From Symbiodinium natans (Eukaryota > Sar > Dinophyceae > Suessiales > Symbiodiniaceae), in the NCBI GenBank assembly GCA_905221605.1, contig CAJNDS010002354.1:162136-226135 (forward strand): a DNA stretch of 64,000 nucleotides, given 5' to 3'. A model generated the notes under the pieces. The model saw nothing but the letters and a program-made list of their open reading frames with translations. It did no database searches and was not told where the DNA came from. This document shows positions 18,385-29,963 of the stretch, one piece after another. Each line of letters starts with the position of its first letter. Position 1 is the stretch's first letter. Both the position numbers and the translations under genes were made by a program.

Positions 18385-18450
18385 CCCCCCCCAAAAATGT
18401 TGCCCCCCAAAAACCCAGGGTACAAGTTTAAGGGTCCAAGGTAGAACCCC
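18385..18450 (+). repeat. Dispersed short repeat (copy 1)
   Basis: AAAACCCAGGGTACAA then AAGGGTCCAAGGTA is shared with 24300-24335. Both copies run into CCCTAAA DNA. Confidence 0.7.
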
Positions 18451-18459
18451 TAGAATACC

Positions 18460-18680
18460 TAAACCCTAAACCCTAAACCCTAAACCCTAAACCCTAAACC
18501 CTAAACCCTAAACCCTAAACCCTAAACCCTAAACCCTAAACCCTAAACCCTAAACCCTAAACCCTAAACCCTAAACCCTAAACCCTAAACCCTAAACCCT
18601 AAACCCTAAACCCTAAACCCTAAACCCTAAACCCTAAACCCTAAACCCTAAACCCTAAACCCTAAACCCTAAACCCTGAA
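18460..18680 (+). repeat. Long CCCTAAA array
   Basis: About 31 nearly perfect units. Confidence 0.98.
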
Positions 18681-18689
18681 CTGCTTTCG

Positions 18690-19500
18690 AGGCCGGGGTT
18701 GCCGCTGCAGCTGTGCCGGCAGGGGTGGCTCGCTGGCAGTTTGCAGTCGCGGGAAGGAATGAAGCACGTTGGACCCAGGCCTTACATAGGGTTTGCGGTT
18801 TAGGGATAGGTGTGCCTCAAGACTCACGTTCCCTCCAAACCGCCGGTCAGGTTTGGGGTTTTCATCTCAATCAAATAGCTGCTTGAATCCCGCCCAAGGT
18901 CTGGGGACTGCCAGGGCTTCTCTGGCTTCTGTCTCAAAGGCCTGCCACGAAGAAGCCGCCAAGACACACCACCAACCAAACTACCGCATCACGTGTTAAC
19001 CCCTACCTTGAGAAGCCACGAAGACCAGGGAGGATGCGCCTGCCCTAAGGGCTGCAGGCATGATTCAACACGCCACAGCCACGGAGGACTGCCGAATCAT
19101 GCCTCCATGCTGCATGCCCCACCCCCCGACACCAGCAACCACACCCAAGCCCCCGCATCGACTGGGACGTACAGAGGTGCAGCCATGCATGATGCCAGAG
19201 TAGATGCGGACCAGGAGAGCGGACAGAGAGAGCACAGACCCTGAGGTTTGTGTGGGGACCAACCCAAACAGCCACCGCCACACCACCTTGTGGGCACAAG
19301 AGAAAGCTTTGTGAATGCATCGAGGCGACAATCGCCTGAAGCCCGCCCCAAACACGAAAACCACCAACCAAACTGCCGTGCCACCTGCCCAGCCCTTCCC
19401 TATGAAGCTAGAAGGAAGGCGCAAGCCTCACCGGGGAGGACGGGAGGACGCACGTGAGCATCCGAGAAGCTCTGTCGCTGCTCACCGCAGCGCCAGCAGC
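18690..19500. other. Array-free 800-bp region
   Basis: It contains a degenerate direct duplication: CACCACCAACCAAACTACCG near 18968 and a matching CCACCAACCAAACTGCCG near 19361, each after GAAGCCCGCC-type sequence. Overlapping open frames exist on both strands (for example 19065-19424 minus), which is inconclusive. No gene recognised. Confidence 0.4.
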
Positions 19501-19509
19501 CCGCTCTAG

Positions 19510-20100
19510 GGTTTAGGGTGTTGAGTTCGGGGGGTTTAGGATGCCATGCTTGAGTTCACACAGAGAGCCAAAAGCCCTTGGGAAGTTTTTTCGCTCCTGC
19601 AAAATCCGTCGCCCTGGCATGTGTATGACAGTGCATGACTCTATGTATGAAGCCCTTCAACCTGAGCATGATTGCTCGATTCCTCAAGATTAAGGCATCC
19701 GTAAGACTCTCTGTAGGAGGGCCTTGTTGCAAGCGTGGAGTATGCTATGGGCACCCCCAAGATAAGATGGACCCCCAACTCACAGAACTTCCCACATGAG
19801 TCCTTAAGTTTGAGAAATATTCTCGAACCCGCGAGTTGAGTTGCTTGGGCCACTCTCTCACCCCTAGCCTCCAATATCATCCCTTACAGCGGTTTAGGGT
19901 GTAGGGTTTGAGGGTTAATGAAGCCCTCCCAAGAACTAGAAAATTGAAGACCCTTCTGGGAGCCATGTGTGCTTGCACGCTTGCTCAGTTGCCGCCGCCG
20001 CCCCCGTCAATGCTGCCGCCCGGTCTTCAAGAGGCCCTTGGGTGGGCTCCTGGCTACTTTAATCTCAAAAACCCTCCCATAAACCCTCCCCTACTTAAAC
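19510..20100. other. Unique spacer
   Basis: About 590 bp with only a few isolated TTTAGGG units. Open frames at 19641-19880 (minus) and 19908-20126 (plus) are unassigned. Confidence 0.35.
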
Positions 20101-20426
20101 CTGAAACCCGCAGCCCTAAGCCCTAAGCCCTAAACCCTAAACCCTAAACCCTAAACGACCTAAACCCCAAATCCTAACCCTCACTCAGACTCGGATGTTC
20201 AAGGCTTGTTGCGCCAGCTTTAAGCTTCGGGCTTTCGGCATAGGCGCGTGGCCTGAGGTTCCGTTGCACGCCTCTGAATGCACGCGCCTACTTTCTGAGG
20301 GCAGCGCAAGGCAAGCAAGCCAGCTCCTACCATTCAGGGCGGACAACGAGCCCGGGAAGAAGGGAAATGACATTGCACAGCAGCTTTCGAGCAGAGTTGC
20401 CAGGAGCACATGACCACTCACAGAGA

Positions 20427-20620
20427 GGATTGAAAAGGAATTGGAAAGGAATTGAAAAGGAATTGAAAAGGAATTGAAAAGGAATTCAAAAGGAATTCAA
20501 AAGGAATTCAAAAGGAATTCAAAAGGAATTCAAAGGAATTGAAGAATCGAGAAGGAATTGAAACGGAACCGGAAAAGGACCTGAAAGGAATTGCAATGAT
20601 AGACCGGAAAGGAATTGACA
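20427..20620 (+). repeat. Tandem AAAAGGAATTSA repeat, period about 12
   Basis: Around 12 units; AAAAGGAATTGA changes to AAAAGGAATTCA halfway and then decays to the right. Confidence 0.95.
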
Positions 20621-20842
20621 GAAATTGACCAGAGCAAGTCAAGAAGCCTGATAGATCCATGGGAAACCGAGAAGGCCGGCAAGCCTCACTGTACAGAGGC
20701 ACAAGAGGTTCCTAAACCCTAAACCCCAAACCCTTATGTAACCCTAAAACCCTTAACCCTAAAGCCTAAACCCTAAAATAGGCCCTAAACCCTAAAACAG
20801 ACCCTAAAGCCCAAATTCAAAAAAAAACCTGAACCCCCCAGA

Positions 20843-20945
20843 CCCTTAAGCCCTTAAGCCCTTAAGCCCTTAAGCCCTTAAGCCCTTAAGCCCTTAAGCC
20901 CTTAAGCCCTTAAGCCCTTAAGCCCTTAAGCCCTAAGACCCTTAA
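20843..20945 (+). repeat. CCCTTAAG 8-mer array
   Basis: About 12 units of a palindrome-containing telomere-like variant (CTTAAG). Confidence 0.95.
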
Positions 20946-21114
20946 ACTTTAAAAAACCTCTAAAAAAGCCCTGGAGCATCCTGAAGTCCCGATCCAACAC
21001 GCCTCAGCTCGCGGCACGCTGCGCCCCTGAGAGGAAGAGCCCTTCGCGGCGCTGATCTTCCCAGGATTTGATTCCTCCGCCCCCTGCGCGAAGGTTTGTA
21101 GGGGTTTTTTTGGG

Positions 21115-21277
21115 CCCTAAACCCTAAACCCTAAACCCTAAACCCTAAACCCTAAACCCTAAACCCTAAACCCTAATCCCTAAACCCTAAACCCTAAACC
21201 CTAAACCCTAAACCCTAAACCCTAAACCCTAAACCCTAAACCCTAAACCCTAAACCCTAAACCCTAAACCCTAAACC
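21115..21277 (+). repeat. Telomere-type array, CCCTAAA
   Basis: About 23 units, one CCCTAAT. Confidence 0.97.
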
Positions 21278-21309
21278 CGGGGGGTTCGCAGGGTCTGGAG
21301 GGTTGAAGG

Positions 21310-21500
21310 TTGAGGTTTTTTGTTACATAAGAATAGGGTTTCTAGGGTTTGTAGGAGTTGTAGGGTTTACATGGTATACAGGGTTTATAGGGGTTATAGG
21401 GTTTACAGGGTTTATGGGGTTCATAGGGTTTGTAGGGTTTTAGGGTTTCTAGGGTTTATAGGGTTTATGGGGTTTATGGGGTTTCTCGGGTTAGGGCGTA
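21310..21500 (+). repeat. GGGTTTATA 9-mer array
   Basis: About 20 irregular units of GGGTTTATA/GGGTTTCTA. The 9-bp period keeps frame and gives a VYRVYR-like artefact peptide. Confidence 0.9.
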
Positions 21501-22201
21501 GGGTTGCGAGCGCAGTGTGACGGTTTTGGCTTGGGCCTTCGTGTAAGCATTTGGGTTGCCAAGGGTGGTGGGAGACGTAAAACCCCAAACCATACACCCT
21601 AAACCCTAAACCCCAGGCGCTAAAACCCCCTAAACCCCAAGCCCTGAACCCTTGTTACGAGCTTTGCCCTCTGGCTCTGAAAATTGAACCTCAAGTTGGA
21701 CCTTTACGTGTTTGGGAGCCCCAGTAGCATGAAAGTTGCAGGGCCTGAGCCCCTCAACCCTAAAACCGTCGAATCGTTAGAGGGTTTCGGGTTTAGGGGT
21801 TTAGGGTTTAGGGGTTGAGGGGTTTAGGGTTTAGGGTTTAGGGTTTAGGGTCCCTTACCCTCTTTACAGGGTTCTGAAGCTTGGGCCCTTGGGTTCCATA
21901 AAGGGTCCGGGGCCGGGAGGAAGGGAGGCCCAAAAGCTCTCAGCTGTCTGCTGTGGGGAGTACTCACTAGTAGGGTTTAGGGTTTAGGGTTTAGGGTTTA
22001 GGGTTTAGGGGTAGGGGGCGAGTGAATGAATGTAGTGAATTCACGTACACCCAACCCTCTATCTGTCGAGGCGTATGCCCTTTGCGTGTGGGGGCTTCAG
22101 GTTTCCATCGCGCGCATTAGGGTTTAGGGTTTAGGTTTGGGGTGCTAGGGTTTGTGGTCCGGCTGGAAGATGACATCCTCGCTGCACTTTGCTCATGAAA
22201 T

Positions 22202-22520
22202 CTAAACCCTAAACCCTAAACCCTAAACCCTAAACCCTAAACCCTAAACCCTAAACCCTAAACCCTAAACCCTAAACCCTACACCCTAAACCCTAAACCC
22301 TAAACCCTAAATCAATGCCGCTCCTGAGGCTTTCATCTGGCAAATTACCTGCTGGCAGGCCGGGCTTGGCATGGCATGGGCAGAGAACTCCTAAACCCCA
22401 AGCCCCAAACCCTCAGCCCTAAGCCCTAAGCCATAAGCCCTAAACCCTAAACCCTAAACCCTAAACCCTAAACCCTAAACCCTAAACCCTAAACCCTAAA
22501 CCCTAAACCCTAAACCCTGA
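22202..22520 (+). repeat. Two CCCTAAA arrays
   Basis: 22202-22310 and 22390-22520 around an 80 bp spacer. Confidence 0.95.
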
Positions 22521-22524
22521 GGTT

Positions 22525-23036
22525 CAGGGTGATTCCAGCCCTCACGACACCCAAGGTTTGGGGGGCTTCAAGGCAAGAACCCAAACACCAAGAAGTGGGA
22601 TGTATACCATGCGAGGGACATGTGAAAGCGCGCGAGAGGCCCGAGGTCCGGGGTTTGCTGCAGCCCCTGCGGTTTAGGATTTAGGGTTAGGGTTTAAGGT
22701 TGAGGGTTCAGTGGTGGACTTGCTTCTTCGTTCCTGAGGTGAACGCTTGCTCCCGCAGCGTGGATCAAGACGAAGCAGCGGCATAATCCTTTCAGACCCT
22801 CCCCTGTGCCCTGATGGCTAGCCCAGCCCCGACCTCCCGACAGGCGCAGCAAAAATGCCACACCTAACAACTAGTACTTGGAGCTTCATGGGTACTTATA
22901 AGTAGGGCTTTAAACTGCCCTGAAAGGGTTATCATGGCTACTTTTCTGCAAGGTTTCAGGGTTATATGCTCAGTTACCATGCTAAGCCTAGATATAGCTA
23001 CTTCCATGTTGGGACATCTTTTGCACCATATACCAC
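22525..23036. other. Unique spacer with a family I end
   Basis: CTTGGAGCTTCATGGGTAC at 22877 continues as TTATAAGTAGGG. The element interior seems intact to about 22990 (ends GTTACCATGCTAAG). The rest is unremarkable. Confidence 0.45.
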
Positions 23037-23160
23037 AGCCCTAAACCTAAACCCTAAACCCTATACCCTAAACCCTAAACCCTAAATCCTACACCCTAAA
23101 CTCGTGGCCACCCGTGTGAACCGCTGGCTGTCATCCGCGGCGCGGACTCCTACACTTCTT

Positions 23161-23208
23161 GGTTCTGTGTGGGCACGGTAGCTTCGGATTCTGTGTGGGC
23201 ACGGTAGA
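23161..23208 (+). repeat. 27-bp direct repeat
   Basis: TTCTGTGTGGGCACGGTAG occurs twice with period 27. Confidence 0.9.
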
Positions 23209-23593
23209 ACAGCTTGAGGGTTTAGGGTTCATGATTTAGGGTTTAGGGTTTAGGGTTTAGAGATGTGAGGGTTTCCGAAATTCAGGGGTACCTTATTGGG
23301 GTGCGAACCAATGAAAAGGGACTCCCGTGAATTACGTACATGTTATCGGACTATCCCATATCACCGCAAAGAACAACATAGCACACACACACACACACGA
23401 GACATTTTTTCGTGCGTAGTCACTAGGAAGTCTAGTTCTAGTTTAGTTTGAGTGTAGGGTTTAGGGTTTAGGGTTTAGGGTTTAGGGTTCAGGGGTAGGC
23501 AGCAGGTAGGTTTGACTTGCTTTTTTTGTGTTCGCCTTTACCCCACACAACCAGAAGACTTTTGTCAGGTACGAGCGTAGGCGCTTGTCGCTC

Positions 23594-23735
23594 CCTAAAC
23601 CCAAACCCTAAACCCTAAACCCTAAACCCTAAACCCTAAACCCTAAACCCTAAACCCTAAACCCTAAACCCTAAACCCTAAACCCTAAAGCCTAAACCCT
23701 AAACCCTAAACCCCAAAGGCCAAAACCCCAAACCG
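23594..23735 (+). repeat. Telomere-type array, CCCTAAA
   Basis: About 19 units. Confidence 0.96.
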
Positions 23736-23830
23736 GCTCGCTCCCTCCGCAGCCCGACTATGGAACCTTCAATGAAGACTTCCGGGTTTCTACGTGAGAG
23801 TTCACGTGTGCTGCTAAGCAGGCTTACAAG

Positions 23831-23940
23831 CTTGGTGGCCCAGTGGTACCCTTTTACTTTTTTTGGTTCTGGGTTCCCTTATAAAATAGCCGACCCAAAA
23901 AAGGGTGCCCTTGAAATAATATGGTTGCTGGGCTACCAAG
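23831..23940. mobile_element. Family A MITE-like element, copy 1
   Basis: 110 bp with ends CTTGGTGGCCCAG and, on the other strand, CTTGGTAGCCCAG. Inner parts GGTACCCTTTT and AAAAAAGGGTGCCC also pair, so the whole folds into a hairpin. CAAG on both sides may be a 4-bp target duplication. Confidence 0.75.
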
Positions 23941-23970
23941 CAAGTATGGAAACTATACTTAGCACCTGAT

Positions 23971-24118
23971 TTTAGGGTCAGGGTTCAGGGTTTAGGGTTT
24001 AGGGTGATTCAGGAGTTAGGGTGATTTAGGGTTTAGGGTGATTCAGGAGTTAGGGTGGTTTAGGGTTTAGGGTTTGGGGGTTTAGGGGTTTAGGGTTTAG
24101 GGTTTAGGGTTTAGGGTT
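23971..24118 (+). repeat. TTTAGGG array with GATTCAGGAGT interruptions
   Basis: A higher-order unit of about 35 bp (TTAGGGTGATTCAGGAG) is duplicated within the array. The right end runs into a family I end at 24138-24160. Confidence 0.9.
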
Positions 24119-24137
24119 GGTTACTTATAATAACCTT

Positions 24138-24160
24138 ACAAGTACCCATGAGCCTCCAAG
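24138..24160 (+). mobile_element. Family I right end
   Basis: AAGTACCCATGAGCCTCCAAG, the conserved end motif; the left part of the element seems replaced by the TTTAGGG array. Confidence 0.5.
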
Positions 24161-25110
24161 CATCGGGAGGTTTCATCCAAGAAACACGGAAGCATCATCC
24201 TTGCCTCAAGGGATGAGGACGCACCCTTCAGGTTGTACCGCTAAGAGTTACCCGAATATGGCCCTTATACTACCTTCAGGATCGTTAACAAGGGATCCCC
24301 CCCAAAACCCAAGGGTACAACCTTTAGGGTCCAAGGTAAGAAGCCCTAAACCCTCAAAGGGCTGCTATGCATAGGCTACTGAGCAACCCGGTTTCCGACC
24401 TGTTCGAGGCCTAGGCAGTTGCCTGGGAAGGCTTGGGGTGGACGCCCCTAGGCCCCGCAAAACCTGAGCACGCAAAGCCCCACACGCCCTAAGCCCTGGA
24501 CCAAAAGGTGAAATTCCTCGGGAAAATTGAGGGGGTTCTGGACCTTCATCCAGCGGCCCCTTCCACAACTCGGGGTTCAGGGTTGCGGTTTGCAGTATGA
24601 AGGACATGTAGTATCCGCAGGGAGGGTGAACAACAGCAATAAGAGCAATCTTTGAAGCAACCGTGACAAGAGCGATAGCAGCACTCATATGTCAGAAGAA
24701 CGACGTTAGGGTTTGTCCAGCAAATGTGCCACTGCAGGCCAGCATGGGCCTGATGCACTCAGCGCACAAGGCCTACAACTACGTCTTCCCGCTCGGGGCC
24801 TTGGCGCCCGCTCAGAAGAAGGGTGGGGCAAGCAGCCCTAAACTCTAAACTCTAAACCCTAAACCCGAAACCCTAAACCTGAAAAAGCCTAAGCCCTAAT
24901 CCCAAACCCTGCACCCGAAGCCCCAACCGAAAATCTGCAAGATCTCTTCAGCCCGAGATAATCATACCTGAAGGATGGTTAAGTAGGCGAACCGTAGTTA
25001 TGGCGTATGTACAACCTCACCGAGCGTACTTCTACCGACCGAGTCGAGTTGCGTTGGGTCGTTCCAGGCGCTTAGGGTGGCGGACATGCCGGTGCTGAGT
25101 AGATGTATGG
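24160..25110. other. Array-poor spacer region
   Basis: It contains the second copy of the AAAACCCAAGGGTACAA repeat (24300-24335), a solo family E end (AGGCTACTGAGCAAC near 24372) and open frames on both strands (24117-24374 plus, 24365-24688 minus). No gene recognised. Confidence 0.4.
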
Positions 25111-25493
25111 AGGGTTTAGGGTTTAGGGTTTAGGGTGTATGTGTATGAGGTATTGTGTAGGTGTGTATGTATGTCGGGATAGTCCAGGGAAGGCTTGCAC
25201 GGGCTTACATGAGGCTGAACTTGTCTTTACGCTCGTAGTCCGATGTAGAAGCTCACGACATCACTCGGGATGGGCTTTGAATCATGGAGCTGCGAAAGCC
25301 CTAAGCCCTACACCCGAAAACCAGAACCCTAAACCCTAAACCCCAAACCCCAAACCCTAAACCCTAAACCCTAAACCCTAAGTAAACCCTAACCCTAAAC
25401 CCACACCATCCTAAACCTGTGTATGGCGGCTCAGCCGGACCTGCGGATCCTGAGCATGGGACTTGCGCGGCCGCGCCGCAAGGATTGCGAGTT

Positions 25494-25590
25494 AGGGTTT
25501 AGGGTTTAGGGTTAGGGTTTAGGGTTTAGGGTTTAGGGTTAAGGGTTTAGGGTTTAGGGTTTAGGGTTTAGGAAACAAGGAATCGGGTTT
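25494..25590 (+). repeat. Telomere-type array, TTTAGGG
   Basis: About 13 units, two shortened to TTAGGG. The spacer at 25600-25860 holds nothing recognisable. Confidence 0.93.
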
Positions 25591-26559
25591 AGGGTTTGGC
25601 TTGGGGTGTAGGTGTTGTCATGCGTAACAAAAACCGTCCACCAAGCCTTCCTGAGCGGGAAGCTTATCAGTCAAAAAACGCCCTAACCATCTCAGATCTC
25701 AACATCCCATTCTCTTCTGGTACCCCTAAACCCTAAACCCTAAGCCCAACGCACTTAACCTCGAAGTTTCTCGACGGCCAAACCCTATCAACCCTGCAAA
25801 CCCTTAAGCCCAAACAACGCCCAGAGGCCGGATCCCGTTGAGGTCTATGCAGGGGGCCGAGCAGGGTTTAGGGTTGAGGGTTGAGGGTTGAGGGTTGAGG
25901 GTTTAGGGTTTAGGGTTGAGGGTTTAGGGTTTAGGGTTTAGGGAGTTCCGGTGTGTAGGGTTGAGGAAACCCTAGACCCGAAGCCCTACCACCCTAAACC
26001 CTTACGTTTTGGGGTCCCAAGTAGTCAGGCCGACCTTCACTAGTGGGCTTAGGGCTTCAGGGTCCTAGGGCTTCAGGGTCCTGCTTGGCCGAAGGCACAG
26101 CACTAAACCCTAAACCCACGGGGATCTGTAGGGTTGAGGGTTCCGGTGGGGACGAGCTGCGGGCTTGTGAAAAGGTCCTACCTTGGGTTCGGGTTTATGG
26201 CTTCGGGGTTAGGGTGAAGGGGTTCGGGCTGTAGGCTTCAGTGCGCGTCTCAATGCTGGTAGATGCGGTACGTTTACACGCACACCCTTGTCGAGGACTA
26301 TCGAACCTCACAGCCCTCCATCCAAAACCCTAATCCCAAAGCCCTAAGCGCTAAGCCCTAACCCTAAACCCTAAACCCCAAACCCCAAACCCAAACCCCC
26401 TAAACCCTTAAACCCTAAACCCTAAACCCCAAACCCCAAACCCCAAACCCTAAACCCTACATTCCAACCCCTGGAAACCCTGGCGCCAAGAACCCGGGTT
26501 TGGAAGATCGGCTGCGCCACGCCAACGATGCAGCCCTGGTCTTAGGGTGTTCAGGGTGT

Positions 26560-26655
26560 GACTTTAGTGGGTTTAGGGTTTAGGGTTTAGGGTTTAGGGT
26601 TTAGGGTTTAGGGTTTAGGGTTTAGGGTTTAGGGCTTATGGTTTAGGGTGTCGGT
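26560..26655 (+). repeat. Telomere-type array, TTTAGGG
   Basis: About 12 units, opposed to CCCTAAA/CCCCAAA units at 26340-26465. Confidence 0.95.
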
Positions 26656-26974
26656 TTTTCGGGCTTAAGGGTGTCTAGCGTCTATAGAGCTTGTGGGGTG
26701 TGTAGGGCTTTCGGGTGTTTAGGCTTTTGGGGTCCTCGGGAAAAGGGTGAGAGGTTTAGGGTTGAGGGTTGTAGGGTTGCGGTCGGAATTTGAGGACATT
26801 GTACGTTTCCCTCCTTATCGGGCGGAAGAGTGGGGATGTTTGCCCTTATGAGTTTTTTGAGAGAGTAGTGTTTGGAGCCCTTGGCCACATGATATGGTCA
26901 CTTCCCTAAAATGGGGTCCCTTTCTGGGGTCACTATTGGAATGCGGCCCCTGTTATTTCAGATAAGTTTCAGAG

Positions 26975-27100
26975 GGCCCTAAACCCTAAACCCTAAACCC
27001 TAAACCCTAAACCCTAAACCCTAAACCCTAAACCCTAAACCCTAAACCCTAAACCCCAAACCCCAAACCCTAAACCCTAAACCCTAAACCCTAAACCCTA
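26975..27100 (+). repeat. Telomere-type array, CCCTAAA
   Basis: About 17 units. Confidence 0.96.
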
Positions 27101-27429
27101 GGGGTGAGTCGAGCTTCTCTTGTGTGCCCGAGGTGGAGAGCAACTTTCGCGAGATGGCGTCCACCTACGCCGCCAGACTGTCCATAAACTCCTTGCCCTA
27201 AACCCTGAACCCTGAACCCTAAACCCTAAGCCCTTAGCCCCAAAACCGAGACCCTCAGCCCTAAACCCTAGATTTCAGGGGCCTAAATCCAAGTCTTCAT
27301 TACAGGAGCTGTCAGTTTTTGTGAACACACCCCTCCCCTTGAAACAAGGTTCAAGGTGCCTTGATTCCGAAAGGTCCTGTGTTTGGGCCGTAGTCCCACA
27401 ACATGTCTCAGCACTGTCTCCCACAGCCT

Positions 27430-27960
27430 TAAGCCCTATACCCTAAACCCGAAACCTTAAACCCCGAGCAAGGCCCTAGCACCCTAGTCATGAGGTGACC
27501 TCCAAACTCAAACCCCGCACCCAAAGTGCCAACCCTAAACCCCAACCCTACATAAACCCTAAACCCTAGACCCGAAACCCCAAATGAACCCTAAACTCTA
27601 AACCCCAAATACACCCTAAACCAAAAGAACCCTAACCAAATACGCTCGAAACCCTAAACACTAAACCGTAAACCCTAAACCCAAAACCCTAAACCCTAAC
27701 CCTAAACCCCAAACCCCAAACCCTAACATCAAGCACTGCAGGCCCAGATGAAATCGGTGATGGGCCGGGCCCAAGCTGACTGGGAGAAGCCACTTGTGGC
27801 GAGCTTGTATCCCAACCCCGAAACCCTAAACCCAAAACCCCGAACCCTAAACCCTAAACCCAAAACCACAAAAACCCTAAACCCTAAACCCCAAACCCTA
27901 AACCCCAAACCCTAAACCCTAAAACCCCAAACCCCAAACCCTAAACCCCAGACCTTAAAC
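27430..27960 (+). repeat. Highly degenerate CCCTAAA region
   Basis: 530 bp in which most sequence is derived from CCCTAAA with many substitutions and indels. It appears to be an old array decaying. Confidence 0.8.
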
Positions 27961-28302
27961 GTTGGGTTAGGGATGGCTTTGGCCATCGCCATACATCTTC
28001 GGGTCACCGGATTGAAGGCCTTCATGAGATGAGGGTTTTAGGGTTGAGGGTAGAGGGTTGAGCGGTTTAGGGTCTGGGGTTTAGGGTTTAGGGTTAGCAA
28101 ACTGACGTGTGAGTCAGGATATGGGCAGCTCCTAAGCTGCTTGATGTAGAGCATCAGAAGAATCTACGTCACATGGAATACTTGACAATGGGTACTATGG
28201 CAGCTTGGCTTTGAGTTTTGAAGAACTGACTAAACCAACACCCTAAACCCTGAACATTTACATAGCACAGCCCCATGCAATCGGGATGTGAGGGTAGTTT
28301 CG

Positions 28303-28336
28303 GTTGTTTTTTTTTTGGGGGGGGGGGGGGGGGGTT
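28303..28336 (-). repeat. C-run to A-run tract (minus strand)
   Basis: On the plus strand, T10 followed by G18; on the minus strand, C18 then A10, the same composite as at 6683 and 45677. Confidence 0.9.
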
Positions 28337-28461
28337 AGCCTTGTGAAGGGTTTAGGGTTTTAGGGTTGAGTGGTTCAGGTGTGTTGTTCTAGGGTTTAGG
28401 GGTTGAAGATGACCCCGGCAGAGGGTGTGCCAACATCGCCGGGCCTCATCTTGCTGGAAAC

Positions 28462-28545
28462 CATTTGGTCAGTTCTCAAAATGATGGTCCTTTTTGGGTA
28501 CCCTAAATAAGAGGAACCGCCTTATTACAAGGACCCCAACAAGGA
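28462..28545. mobile_element. Family C element, copy 2 (right end degraded)
   Basis: Shares TCTCAAAATGATGGTCC and GGGTACCCTAAATAAGAGG with 29501-29610; the right terminal repeat is not recognisable. Confidence 0.5.
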
Positions 28546-28899
28546 TTCTGCTTGAACACGGAACGCCTTTGGTGCCAGGTACTCGAAGCCACTGGCGCAA
28601 TCGTCGCTGCCCTATTGCAGTACTTGCAGGGTCGAGCTTGTCAAGCTTCACAAGCAACAACCCTAAAACCAGAACCCTCTTGAGTCTATAAACTCGAGAA
28701 GCCCACAAATCCTATCAACCCGATCCTTAAACCCTGACCGACGTGCTTTTAAGCGGAGACTCTGCCCTGTGCCTTTGGAGCCTTAGCGCAAAGGAGCTGA
28801 GGCGGAACTTGTGCTAGGTCAAAGACATGTTACAATCACGTGTGAGACCAAGCCTGTAGAAAGCCCAAGCCTGTAGAAAGCCTGAACGCTAAGCCTTAC

Positions 28900-28966
28900 C
28901 TTGAAGCCACCAAATCTCCCTAAGCCCTCCGAAATCTGAGGCCCCCCTCTGCCCCCAGCCGCCAGC
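28900..28966 (-). CDS. Candidate internal exon, minus strand
   Basis: 67 nt between the acceptor-like ACCTTTTCTGCTGTTGTGCAAG and the donor CTTCAAG/GTAAGG. One frame reads AGGWGQRGASDFGGLREIWW. It lies inside a longer open frame (28819-29028). No family; evidence is splice motifs plus openness. Confidence 0.28.
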
Positions 28967-29070
28967 CTTGCACAACAGCAGAAAAGGTGCACCGGTGTCC
29001 GAAAGGAGCTTGTGCATCTGGCGCACACTAGCCGGGGCCTCTGCTGGCTTTAGACCTTAGGGTTTCGGAT

Positions 29071-29185
29071 CTTGGAAGCCTAGTGGTACCCGTTACCCTT
29101 ATTCTTTTTTGGTTATGGGTTCCCTTATAAAATAACCAACCCAAAAAAGGGCGCCCTTACAAAAGTACGGTTACCGGCTACCAAG
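29071..29185. mobile_element. Family A element, copy 2
   Basis: Ends CTTGGAAGCCTAGTGGTACC and GGTTACCGGCTACCAAG; the interior TTTTTTGGTTATGGGTTCCC matches copy 1. A TTTAGGG run starts 2 bp to its right. Confidence 0.75.
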
Positions 29186-29500
29186 GGATTTAGGGTTTAG
29201 GGTTTAGGGCTTTCAATTCCACTCCCCTCGGTGTGGGGTTGCGAGTATCCGAGTGTCCACCCCCCCGACAGAAGCCTGGCGAAGCCTCCGTAGTTGCCTG
29301 CCTGAGAACGCCAGGATCGCCCTCGTATCGGTAGTTGTAGGGTGAGGATGATCGAAGGAAAATGGCTTTCACATCAACAAAGTAGAGAGGACCACTGGCT
29401 TCAGGCAGCTGCTGTGAAGACTACTTGTGCTTGCTGCAGCTGATCTCGTGTTTGCCTGAAGTTCTCCGAGGTCATCACGAAACCAGTTTTGGAGAATACA

Positions 29501-29610
29501 TGTGGGTAGTTGTCAAAATTAGGGCCGTCCCTTTTGGGACACCCTAAATATTAGGTTCCGTATTATGTTAGGGACCCCAAAAGGGACCATTATTTTGACA
29601 GCCACCCATA
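29501..29610. mobile_element. Family C MITE-like element, copy 1
   Basis: 110 bp with ends TGTGGGTAGTTGTCAAAAT and, on the other strand, TATGGGTGGCTGTCAAAAT (16 of 19 matching), continuing into paired CCCTTTTGGG arms. Confidence 0.75.
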
Positions 29611-29963
29611 TTGGCATCCTGGCTGCTGGTTGCAGTTGGTACACCCTCATCCGACTCGTCTGAGTCCTGCGCCGAAAAGCCCCTAAACAACCGACTTTAC
29701 GGGTGGGCCGCTTCCTTCATGAGCATACTTGGAGGTTCATAAGTGGGGTGTCATAAACATGGTAAGTTACGGTAACTCCTCTTAAAACCCTATTTTAGGG
29801 GACTTCTGACCCTAAACTCTAAACCCGAAGCCCTAAGCCCTAAAGCCTAAACCCGAAACCCTACTTATATGTACCCAAACCCGGGACCCGTGCCAGTCGC
29901 ACAAGGTCCGCAGTGCCTGGATGCGCAGGACTTTTGGGGGGTTTCGGGAATAGGGTATAGGGT

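Noticed and set aside
24300-24335. Exon ending at TCCAAG/GTAAGA
   Set aside because: The same sequence recurs at 18400-18445, so it is part of a dispersed repeat, not an exon boundary.
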